Shown here: positions 1-5,283 of the stretch, one piece after another | Position numbering within the stretch: the stretch's first letter is position 1 | Layout: every line of letters begins with the position of its first letter | DNA from: Bdellovibrionales bacterium | GTDB taxonomy: Bacteria > Bdellovibrionota > Bdellovibrionia > Bdellovibrionales > JAMPXM01 | DNA: 5,307 nucleotides | NCBI GenBank assembly: GCA_005792225.1 | Contig: SXSP01000093.1 | Coordinates: 1-5,307, forward strand | Direction: 5' to 3' | Notes under the pieces: model-generated | Database searches by the model: none | What the model was told of the DNA's origin: nothing | Seen by the model: the letters and a program-made list of their open reading frames with translations, nothing else | Made by a program: the position numbers and the translations under genes

Positions 1-261
1 ATGAACAGCCTTGTTACGAATTTGAACAAAACCCTCGTGCTATTTGAAAAAACGACCAAGAACGAGCAGTTCAACAAGATCGTCGGCAACGTCGCCATCA
101 TCACTGAAGACCTCACGATCCTGACTTCAAAGCTTCGCGGCCCGGAAGCCGACAAGACAATGAAACTCATCCACGACCTCGTTTGGCGACTCGATAAGAT
201 CGACGAAAAAACAATCCGCGAATTTCTTCAAAAGGAAGGCATTCGCGCCCGGATCTTTTAA
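1..261 (+). CDS. Probable C-terminal part of an MlaD/MCE-family lipid-transport protein (5' end at or beyond the window edge)
   Basis: An open frame of 86 codons runs from the first base to TAA. It begins with ATG exactly at the window edge, so no ribosome site can be seen, and that Met may be internal to a longer gene. The protein is soluble, has no Cys, and is predicted helical, with heptad-like hydrophobics. It ends in the charged tail FLQKEGIRARIF. Helical C-terminal segments of this kind, rich in Asn/Leu/Thr near the start (NLNKTLVLFEKTT), follow the MCE domain in MlaD-like substrate-binding subunits of ABC lipid transporters. Those subunits are anchored in the inner membrane and pass phospholipids across the periplasm. 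The MCE domain itself is not in the window, so the family call rests on overall resemblance from memory. A terminator follows about 40 bases later, so this is probably the last gene of its operon. Alternative: a stand-alone small helical protein. Confidence 0.5.
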   Translation: MNSLVTNLNKTLVLFEKTTKNEQFNKIVGNVAIITEDLTILTSKLRGPEADKTMKLIHDLVWRLDKIDEKTIREFLQKEGIRARIF

Positions 262-300
262 GATCCGGCCGAATACCGGTCAAAACGAAACATTCCGTAC

Positions 301-335
301 GCGAGCTCGGTTTTATACCGGGCTCGTTTGCGTTT
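301..335 (+). terminator. Rho-independent terminator after the MlaD-like gene
   Basis: A 10-bp stem (CGAGCTCGGT at 302-311 with ACCGGGCTCG at 317-326, one G-T wobble) encloses a 5-base loop and is followed by TTTGCGTTT. It lies 40 bases downstream of the stop codon of the first gene. The T-run is interrupted by GC, so termination may be incomplete. The next plus-strand gene is more than 500 bases away. Confidence 0.65.
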
Positions 336-465
336 GGGATTTGCAGATCTCCATCGTGAACGTGAGTTCTCGAATCTTCGAATGGAGCCGTTATATGCAC
401 GCGAAATAGTAAAAGGGATAAGTAGGACGGATTTAGTTTAGGTCGACGAGAGATGCGATTCGGGC

Positions 466-494
466 AAAAAAAAACCCTCGATTGCTCGAGGGTT
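466..494 (-). terminator. Rho-independent terminator of the Lys-rich protein gene
   Basis: Read on the minus strand, an 8-bp perfect stem (AACCCTCG 473-480 paired with CGAGGGTT 487-494) with a 6-base loop is followed by an uninterrupted run of nine T (466-474 as A on the plus strand). It starts 26 bases after the stop codon of the Lys-rich gene. This is a textbook intrinsic terminator, and with the promoter upstream it suggests a monocistronic transcript. Confidence 0.9.
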
Positions 495-520
495 CAGAGT
501 CCTAAAACTCAGAAACCAAC

Positions 521-613
521 TTACTTCTTCGCAGCTTTTTTGCGAGTAGCTTTTTTCGCTGCTTTCTTAGTTGTTTTCTTAGCTGCTTTCTTTGTTGCTT
601 TCTTCTTTGCCAT
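521..613 (-). CDS. 30-residue Lys/Ala-rich histone-H1-like DNA-binding protein
   Basis: The ATG at 613 reads minus-strand to TAA at 521-523, giving only 30 residues: 15 Lys, 9 Ala, 4 Thr, 1 Arg and the start Met, with no acidic residue. After MAK the chain is a four-residue periodic repeat of the form KKAT/KKAA/KKTT, like the C-terminal tail of histone H1 and bacterial H1-like proteins that bind and compact DNA or RNA non-specifically. A near-ideal SD, AGGAGGA, sits 7 bases before the ATG. A sigma70-like promoter lies upstream and an intrinsic terminator downstream, so expression is well supported although the gene is tiny. The known proteins of this type that I recall are generally longer, and this one is just the repeat. 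Its frame is embedded in a longer minus-strand open frame (to 978), which is a shadow. Role inferred: nucleoid-associated, possibly stage- or growth-dependent. Thr residues could be modification sites, but nothing shows that. Confidence 0.85.
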   Translation of the reverse strand: MAKKKATKKAAKKTTKKAAKKATRKKAAKK

Positions 614-673
614 GTCTCGCTCCTCCTAGGATGAGTTTTTCGTAAAGTTAAACAAGAAGACTTCCTGCTTACA

Positions 674-701
674 AGTTTACGGGTGTGACTCTGATCGTCA
701 A
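674..701 (-). promoter_or_regulatory. Sigma70-like promoter for the Lys-rich protein gene
   Basis: On the minus strand a -35 box TTGACG (701-696) and a -10 box TAAACT (679-674) are 16 bases apart, preceded by an A/T-rich tract (701-712) that could act as an UP-like element. The predicted start near 667 gives a leader of about 50 bases before the ATG at 613. Both boxes are near consensus (5/6 and 4/6). Confidence 0.6.
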
Positions 702-746
702 TAAAAAAATATTCTTGAGCCCTTTTTTTGTAACCCAAAGTCCAAC

Positions 747-811
747 TTCGAGCATGCAAACGACCAACATTCACTCGTTCAACGTCATCACGACATCGAT
801 TGATGCTCGAA
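747..811. repeat. Perfect 9-bp inverted repeat in the divergent intergenic region
   Basis: TTCGAGCAT (747-755) and ATGCTCGAA (803-811) are exact reverse complements separated by 47 bases. Allowing one bulged A at 812, pairing extends outward by two more pairs. Inside lie a small AACGA/TCGTT hairpin (759-763 with 775-779) and the short palindrome CATCGATTGATG (794-805, partly overlapping the right arm). It ends about 47 bases before the tadB-like start, so it could fold in that gene's leader RNA or be a split operator site. No clear plus-strand promoter was recognised here, so which role applies is open. Confidence 0.45.
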
Positions 812-858
812 AGTGCGCGCGAAAGTGTTCTCAGAAAAATATCGGAGGAAGTTAGAAG

Positions 859-1602
859 ATGATGTTCTCGTTTCTCGTCGCGATGCTCGGGTTCTCGATC
901 GCGATTCGTTATTTCAATGATCTCGTTCAGCAAAACTTCTTCTCCAAACGAGAGATGACAAAAATCGGCACCGCACATCTCGCGATCATTTTGACTCTCT
1001 TGTTACTGCTTCCTAGATCTCATCGTGGAACATGGATCGCGACGTGTGCGCCTCTGATTCTCACTGCAGGAGCGGCTTTCGCGGTCGTGCGATGGCGTTC
1101 GACATCGTTTCGCGCGCACGTGAGAGATGCACTTTCAATCATCGCTCTGAAGATGAAATCCGGTCGATCGTTCCGCCAAGCACTCGCCGAAACTTGCAAC
1201 GAGAGCGATGCGAGATTTCGCAGCAAGTTCTCCGAAATCTCGAATGCTGTGGTTTTTTCACAACAACAGAAGACCGATCGCGCGACTCCATTCATCGCGG
1301 AAGTGATCGAAGAGTTCGTTCGAATAGATCAAAATCCACACGCTTCAACGAAACGATTGGCGGTTTTTCGCAATAAGCTTCGCATCGAAGATGATTTTCG
1401 ACGTAGGTCCGGACAAGTTCTGTCTAGAATTCGCGCGCAGTCGCTCGTGATGAGCGTTCTTTATGCCCTCGTCTTCGTCTTTATGATTTGGAAATTTGGT
1501 TGGGATACGAATGCGCCGGTGCTCCTCACGTCGGCACTCCTGTTTTTCGTCGGCGTCGCTTGGATCACCCTCGGTGGAAGGAGGCTCAAGTGGAAGGTTT
1601 AG
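859..1602 (+). CDS. TadB-like inner-membrane platform protein (T2SSF family), type IVb/Flp pilus type
   Basis: 247 residues. ATG at 859 is chosen over the adjacent ATG at 862 because GGAGGAA (844-850) is 8 bases upstream. Hydrophobic segments lie at about 3-18, 37-52, 59-77, 194-211 and 220-238. A basic cytoplasmic stretch (about 78-190) holds the T2SSF-like helix-turn-helix motif DALSIIALKMKSGRSFRQAL at 90-109, with the Gly and following hydrophobics typical of the aL..G.s...al pattern. A second charged helix, RLAVFRNKLRIEDDFRRRSG (166-185), leads into the C-terminal membrane pair, as in TadB. TadB and TadC form the inner-membrane platform on which the TadA ATPase acts during Flp pilus assembly. 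The protein is shorter than the roughly 300 residues usual for TadB and diverges from it. It overlaps the TadC-like gene by 13 bases. No tadA, flp or rcp gene is next to it: the upstream neighbour is a divergent gene. Confidence 0.75.
   Translation: MMFSFLVAMLGFSIAIRYFNDLVQQNFFSKREMTKIGTAHLAIILTLLLLLPRSHRGTWIATCAPLILTAGAAFAVVRWRSTSFRAHVRDALSIIALKMKSGRSFRQALAETCNESDARFRSKFSEISNAVVFSQQQKTDRATPFIAEVIEEFVRIDQNPHASTKRLAVFRNKLRIEDDFRRRSGQVLSRIRAQSLVMSVLYALVFVFMIWKFGWDTNAPVLLTSALLFFVGVAWITLGGRRLKWKV
1578..1584 (+). promoter_or_regulatory. Shine-Dalgarno site that fixes a GTG start
   Basis: AAGGAGG lies inside the 3' end of the tadB-like gene, 5 bases before GTG at 1590. It decides the start of the TadC-like protein. 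The alternative ATG at 1488 would lie far inside the upstream gene and add 34 residues with no TadC character. Confidence 0.75.
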
Positions 1603-2042
1603 CTCCGCCGCTGAAGTGTCTCATCGAGATTCAATCCGCATTGCAGAACGGCGAGGCCATCCAGCGTGGACTCACACGGTACCTCCAAATCGCGGCATCT
1701 AACGGAGGAAGCGATGAAGAGTTTGCTTCTTTGCTCCGTCGTTTCTTATTTCTTTGGGATCAGGGGCAGGATTGGCGCTCGGTGATCGTTCAAGTGAAAT
1801 CACCGCAGCGTCGAGCACTCTTAGAGTTGATCGCCACGGGTCTCGCGGGCCAACCGATTCTCAGTCATCTCGAAGAACTCAAGTCCGAAATCGTGGACGC
1901 ATGTGACTCGGAGATACGCAAACACCTCGAACTTCTACCCATTTATATGTTAGCGCCTCTCCTCCTCTTTCAGTTTCCGGCATTTTTGTTGCTTCTCTTT
2001 GGGCCATTACTCTCCCGACTCTTGCAGGAGCTCTCGCGATGA
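1590..2042 (+). CDS. Short TadC-like inner-membrane protein (C-terminal T2SSF half)
   Basis: 150 residues from GTG at 1590, preceded by a strong SD. The N-terminus is soluble and helical, with the pattern CLIEIQSALQNGEAIQRGL (10-28), a T2SSF-type amphipathic helix pair. The second half is characteristic of TadC/GspF-type proteins: a helix with ATGLAGQPILSHLEEL (82-97), an acidic/basic linker, then LLPIYMLAPLLLFQFPAF (115-132) and a Gly-Pro (138-139) in the last membrane segment (about 117-140). The LP...FP...GP spacing matches the end of TadC proteins I recall. It is only half the usual length of about 300 residues, because the N-terminal membrane helices are absent and not encoded upstream in any frame I can see. 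It may complement the TadB-like partner. The stop overlaps the next start as ATGA, which implies translational coupling. Confidence 0.7.
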   Translation: MEGLAPPLKCLIEIQSALQNGEAIQRGLTRYLQIAASNGGSDEEFASLLRRFLFLWDQGQDWRSVIVQVKSPQRRALLELIATGLAGQPILSHLEELKSEIVDACDSEIRKHLELLPIYMLAPLLLFQFPAFLLLLFGPLLSRLLQELSR

Positions 2043-2551
2043 CGATTCAAGGATCGATCCTAACGGCAATGATGTGCTTTCTTCTCCTCCTCCAATGCGG
2101 AAGGGGCGAAGCGATGGAGCACCGGTCCAAAGAGGAAGCCCTTCAAGACCAGCAACTCCGATCCTTATTGAAGGCGCAATCGAGCTCCGAAGTGAGCCGA
2201 GTCATCGAAGTGGCCGGGAGGTTGAAAGAACTTCGACTCGAATGCGACGTTCAGCTCAAAGGAACTCGGCTCCCCATCGCTTGTCTCGAAACGCTTCAAC
2301 TCGAGATGTCCTCAGGACTGATTGCATCAACGAACGCTGAAAAACAATCGAAGTGGCTCAACCAGCTCTGCTCGAAGAGAGCGAAAGCTTCAAAAGACCG
2401 GCGGGAACTGAGTCGCGTCGAGGCCTCAAAGGCGGCATCTTCTGAATGTCGAACGGCCGCTTCGGACCGATCAAAGGATCTCGATTACGCGGCCGAATCC
2501 GAATCTCCATCCGAATTGTTTACCGGCCGGCTGGACAGCGCCCGTCAGTAG
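2039..2551 (+). CDS. Exported hypothetical protein with four mature-region cysteines
   Basis: 170 residues with an ATGA overlap to the TadC-like gene. AGGAG (2026-2030) is 8 bases before the ATG. The N-terminus has a hydrophobic core (residues 7-19) ending at QCGRGEA, consistent with a signal peptide cut near GEA/M (about 25-26). Cys20 is preceded by LLQ, which is a poor lipobox, so lipidation is possible but not favoured. The rest is highly charged and predicted helical or coiled (KEEALQDQQLRSLLKAQ; Arg/Lys/Glu-rich middle), with Cys at 69, 82, 111 and 137, an even number that would permit two disulfides in the periplasm. The C-terminus is Ser/Glu/Asp-rich. I do not recognise a family. Its position between the platform genes and a membrane kinase suggests a periplasmic accessory or substrate of the same system. 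That is inference from context only. Confidence 0.7.
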   Translation: MTIQGSILTAMMCFLLLLQCGRGEAMEHRSKEEALQDQQLRSLLKAQSSSEVSRVIEVAGRLKELRLECDVQLKGTRLPIACLETLQLEMSSGLIASTNAEKQSKWLNQLCSKRAKASKDRRELSRVEASKAASSECRTAASDRSKDLDYAAESESPSELFTGRLDSARQ

Positions 2552-2570
2552 CCACCAGAGCGGGTTTGAA

Positions 2571-3767
2571 GTGTGCACGGATGTTGCAGATGTATTGCGC
2601 ATGCGTCCCGCGATGAACTCAAAAGAACTGCGCCCATCAAGTGCCATCTACCGACTTGATCGTGAGGCGGGCAGAGGACAATCTGCATCCGTTTTTCGGG
2701 CGGTCCGAGAAGACAGCGAAGGCCATTCACGGCAAATCGTCGCACTTAAGATTCTCAAAGATAAGAGAACAGTCCACTGGCTGAGACGCGAATTCGAAAC
2801 TCTTGCGCAAATCAACTCTCCTCATTGCGCAAAGGTGCTGGCGTGGGAAAACCTAGCGGATGGACCAGCGCTTGCGCTCGAATGGATCGATGGTGTTCGC
2901 TTAGTAGACCTCGCGCGCTCGGAAGATCTTCATTTTCGAATCATCGACGAAATCATCGCGCAAATTCAGGAGGGCTTGAGGGCCATCGAAAAAGCGGGGC
3001 TTCATCACGGCGATTTAAGCCCGGCGAACGTTCTCATCGACAAAAGTGGCTGCGTAAAGTTGGTCGATTTTGCAACCGCACCGGCTCTTCCCGGCGTCAT
3101 TCACGGAACTCCGGCGTACATCGCCCCTGAAATCTGGTCGGGGTCTTCGACCAGTCTTGATGCTGATCTCTTCGCGCTTGGGTTGATTGAGCACGATCTA
3201 CGGACAAAGTTTCTTCATCAACCGGTCGACGTTGAAGAGTGTAAGCTCCGCAGCTCAAACTTAGCCGTCGAATGCCCGAATCAACTTCTTTCGCGCAAGC
3301 CTCGCGAAAGAAGTCCTCGCCCCTTCATCAGCCGAGAAGAGGTGAGAGTCGAATTAGCCAATCGCGTGCGAGCGCATCTCGATCGTCGCACCCTTCTTCT
3401 AACGGAGACTCGACCTTTGACGATGCCGAAGCCCCGCCGGAGCTTCGCGATCAAGTTACCGATTCGTATGGCACTTTCGTTCGCCACCGTCCTTTTTACG
3501 ACCGCGCTCTCCGTGCGCGCGCAGGCGCCTCTTCCGCAGGGTCCGCAAGACCGAGCGAGCATTCACATTCGATCTCAAAAGTGGGTGAGGATCTGGCTCA
3601 ATGGACGTGATCTCGGGTATGCGCCCATCGATGTCTCGAGACTCTTGCCGGGATCCCACCGCCTTACCTGGCAGACCGCGAGTGGAAAGGGCGAGAGAAG
3701 AATTCAACTCACTTCCGGATCGACAACTCTTCTCAACGAATCTGACCTGTCTCGACTTGAAGAGTGA
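2571..3767 (+). CDS. Membrane Ser/Thr protein kinase with C-terminal PEGA domain
   Basis: Up to 398 residues from GTG at 2571. ATG codons at 2601 and 2613 are equally plausible, since none has a good SD and all keep the kinase domain. The kinase domain runs from about residue 27 to 270. It has a glycine-loop GRGQSASV (34-41), Lys60 in VALK, a helix-C Glu (Glu74), the catalytic-loop HGDLSPANV (146-154; Asp148, Asn153), the metal-binding DFA (166-168, where DFG is usual), TPAYIAPE (180-187), DLFALG (199-204), and a subdomain XI-like KPRERSP (243-249). A basic stretch precedes one membrane segment (about 298-317), then a PEGA domain (about 329-388) with WLNGRDLGYAPIDVSRLLPG. Topology expected: kinase in the cytoplasm, PEGA in the periplasm. 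It would phosphorylate Ser/Thr on cytoplasmic partners, perhaps regulating the platform proteins encoded upstream. The gap of 19 bases from the previous gene supports one operon. Confidence 0.85.
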   Translation: MCTDVADVLRMRPAMNSKELRPSSAIYRLDREAGRGQSASVFRAVREDSEGHSRQIVALKILKDKRTVHWLRREFETLAQINSPHCAKVLAWENLADGPALALEWIDGVRLVDLARSEDLHFRIIDEIIAQIQEGLRAIEKAGLHHGDLSPANVLIDKSGCVKLVDFATAPALPGVIHGTPAYIAPEIWSGSSTSLDADLFALGLIEHDLRTKFLHQPVDVEECKLRSSNLAVECPNQLLSRKPRERSPRPFISREEVRVELANRVRAHLDRRTLLLTETRPLTMPKPRRSFAIKLPIRMALSFATVLFTTALSVRAQAPLPQGPQDRASIHIRSQKWVRIWLNGRDLGYAPIDVSRLLPGSHRLTWQTASGKGERRIQLTSGSTTLLNESDLSRLEE

Positions 3768-3786
3768 CGACGCCCTAGGCTAGAGT
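3757..3786 (+). promoter_or_regulatory. Possible promoter giving a leaderless transcript for the 82-residue gene
   Basis: TTGAAG (3757-3762) and TAGAGT (3781-3786) are 18 bases apart, each 4/6 to sigma70 consensus. The predicted transcription start, about 7 bases after the -10, coincides with the A of the ATG at 3794. There is no proper SD before that ATG. The match is modest and overlaps the kinase stop codon, so it may be chance. Confidence 0.3.
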
Positions 3787-3793
3787 GCCGACT

Positions 3794-4042
3794 ATGGCAG
3801 AATCAGTCAGGGTTCTACGTCTGGAGCACCTCGAGTTCTTGGTGGACGAGCTCATCAAAGCGAAACCTCAAGAAGCGAAAGTTCGAAGGTATATGGAAGC
3901 GGCCGGGTTGAAGTACGACTCGGATCCCATCCTTTGCATGAACATGGTCCTCTCGACGATCAACAGAATCCAAAGGGAAGAGCCTGATTCGAAGTCCCAA
4001 CGGACTCCCCGCAGGGCCCGCGAAACCGACAGGAGCAGATGA
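3794..4042 (+). CDS. Conserved-looking small helical protein of unknown function, coupled to the PLP enzyme gene
   Basis: 82 residues from ATG at 3794. A GTG at 3785 would add three residues, but neither start has a clear SD. Residues 1-60 are a soluble, mixed-charge helical region: LEHLEFLVDELIKAKPQEAK, then RRYMEAAGLKYDSDP at 31-45, then MNMVLSTINRIQ. The last 20 residues are basic and probably disordered (SQRTPRRARETDRSR). There is one Cys (48) and no membrane segment. I do not recognise a family, but the non-random, compact sequence and tight spacing argue that it is real. The stop codon TGA (4040-4042) is one base before the start of the next gene, and that gene's SD lies inside this coding region, so ribosomes can re-initiate. 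Association with cystathionine metabolism is positional only. Confidence 0.65.
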   Translation: MAESVRVLRLEHLEFLVDELIKAKPQEAKVRRYMEAAGLKYDSDPILCMNMVLSTINRIQREEPDSKSQRTPRRARETDRSR

Positions 4043-4043
4043 A

Positions 4044-5213
4044 ATGAAGGCAGATTGGAATCAAAAAGAATTCGGATTTGAAACTCGCGCGATTCACGCC
4101 GGCCAAAAACCCGATCCGACGACCGGTGCGATCATGACGCCGATTTATCTCTCGTCGACCTTCGTTCAAGAGTCGCCCGGCGTCCACAAGGGTTACGAAT
4201 ACAGCCGCACGAGCAACCCGACCCGCAAGGCCTACGAAGATTGCTTGGCCAATCTGGAGTCAGGCAAGTTCGGTTTTGCATTTACCTCCGGTTGCGCGGC
4301 TTCGACAACGGCCCTTCACCTGCTAAAAGCAGGCGATCACGTCATCGCTTCCGATGACATGTACGGAGGCTCGTTCCGTTTGATGGATAAAGTGATCCGT
4401 CATAACGGAATCGAATTTTCATTCGTGGATCTGACGAGCGTGGAAGCCTTTAAGTCGGCGATTCGGCCCAACACGAAGATGGTGTGGATCGAAACGCCCA
4501 CGAACCCGACCATGAAGCTCGTCGATATCAAACGCACGGCCCAGGCCGCGCGCGCTAAAAATATCCTGTCTCTCGTCGACAACACATTTATGAGCCCGTA
4601 CTTCCAGCGTCCGCTCGAGCTCGGCGCCGATATCGTGCTTCATTCGACAACCAAATACATCAACGGTCATAGCGACATCGTGGGCGGAGCATTGATCGTT
4701 AACGATCAAGAACTCGCGAATAAGCTCGCGTTCCTCTCGAATTCCATGGGTGGTGCTTGCTCGGCCTTTGATGCCTTCGTCTCAATGAGAAGTTTAAAGA
4801 CGCTGGCTTTACGCATGCGCCAGCACGATCAGAATGGTCGCGCGATCGCCGAATTTCTCTCGAAGAACGCTAAAGTCGAACGAGTGGTATATCCTGGCTT
4901 ACCGTCTCATCCCCAACATGCACTCGCAAAAGAACAGATGCACGGCTTTGGTGGAATGATCACGTTCTACATCAAAGGCGGTCTACCCGCGGCTCGCATG
5001 TTTCTCGAAAGCGTAAGAGTTTTCTCGCTGGCCGAGAGCTTAGGTGGCGTCGAGTCCCTCATCGAGCATCCCGCGATCATGACACACGCCAGTGTTCCCC
5101 CGGAAAACCGCAAGGCTCTCGGGATCGATGACGGCATGATCCGTCTCAGTGTCGGGGTTGAGAACCTGGAAGACCTCCTTCGCGACCTGACTCAGGCTTT
5201 GGATAAGGCTTAA
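4044..5213 (+). CDS. Cystathionine gamma-lyase / gamma-synthase type PLP enzyme (Cys/Met metabolism family)
   Basis: 389 residues, the full family length. ATG at 4044 has AGGAG (4031-4035) 8 bases upstream. It belongs to the fold-type I PLP enzymes of transsulfuration (cytoplasmic homotetramers). Lys204 in STTKYINGHSD is the Schiff-base lysine, Asp179 in VDNTF pairs with the pyridine nitrogen, Tyr107 in DMYGGS stacks on the ring, and Tyr53/Arg55 in YEYSRTSNPT reach the phosphate of a neighbour. Arg367 in IRLSVG binds the substrate carboxylate. Glu52 and Glu337 (SLGGVESL) match the Glu pair I recall from human gamma-lyase, and blocks such as NTFMSPYFQRPLELGADI and YPGLPSHPQH also resemble it. 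I therefore favour gamma-lyase (cystathionine to cysteine, 2-oxobutyrate and ammonia), with gamma-synthase activity possible. Nothing in sequence settles substrate use. A terminator follows, so it ends the operon. Confidence 0.95.
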   Translation: MKADWNQKEFGFETRAIHAGQKPDPTTGAIMTPIYLSSTFVQESPGVHKGYEYSRTSNPTRKAYEDCLANLESGKFGFAFTSGCAASTTALHLLKAGDHVIASDDMYGGSFRLMDKVIRHNGIEFSFVDLTSVEAFKSAIRPNTKMVWIETPTNPTMKLVDIKRTAQAARAKNILSLVDNTFMSPYFQRPLELGADIVLHSTTKYINGHSDIVGGALIVNDQELANKLAFLSNSMGGACSAFDAFVSMRSLKTLALRMRQHDQNGRAIAEFLSKNAKVERVVYPGLPSHPQHALAKEQMHGFGGMITFYIKGGLPAARMFLESVRVFSLAESLGGVESLIEHPAIMTHASVPPENRKALGIDDGMIRLSVGVENLEDLLRDLTQALDKA

Positions 5214-5226
5214 ACCAGGTTTTTCT

Positions 5227-5256
5227 TTGACAGCTGAGGTCCCGTAAGAGTACCTA
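5227..5256 (+). promoter_or_regulatory. Possible tRNA promoter embedded in the terminator
   Basis: A perfect -35 hexamer TTGACA (5227-5232) is followed 18 bases later by TACCTA (5251-5256), a weak -10, and then a GC-rich GGGACC (5258-5263) resembling the discriminator of stringently controlled stable-RNA promoters. The start would fall near 5264, about 20 bases before the tRNA. The -10 is poor, so confidence is limited. Confidence 0.4.
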
Positions 5257-5282
5257 TGGGACCTCATTTCGACTTTTCTCTT
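5235..5282 (+). terminator. Rho-independent terminator after the PLP-enzyme gene
   Basis: A perfect 9-bp stem, TGAGGTCCC (5235-5243) with GGGACCTCA (5258-5266), extends inward by three more pairs including one G-T wobble to leave an 8-base loop. It is followed by TTTCGACTTTTCTCTTT. It begins 21 bases after the stop codon and separates the enzyme gene from the tRNA. Confidence 0.8.
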
Positions 5283-5283
5283 T

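Noticed and set aside
382..441. A 19-codon plus-strand frame beginning MEPLYARE
   Set aside because: There is no SD, no promoter that I can see, and no recognisable composition; a frame this short is expected by chance.
502..978. A 158-codon minus-strand open frame covering the Lys-rich gene
   Set aside because: Its end is a frame-shifted reading of the KKxx repeat (an Arg/Gln/Leu-rich tail), its start lies inside the tadB-like gene, and the SD, promoter and terminator all fit the 30-codon frame instead.
1488..1589. An upstream ATG that would extend the TadC-like protein by 34 residues
   Set aside because: It would overlap the tadB-like gene by about 115 bases, has no SD, and the added Arg/His/Pro-rich sequence does not resemble TadC.
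3272..3610. Overlapping plus- and minus-strand frames rich in Arg/Ser across the kinase linker
   Set aside because: They are shadows of the kinase-PEGA reading frame, which alone carries domain motifs and continuous coding sense.
4400..4709. Minus-strand open frames opposite the PLP-enzyme gene
   Set aside because: The plus strand encodes a full-length conserved enzyme there; the minus frames have no SD or recognisable motifs.
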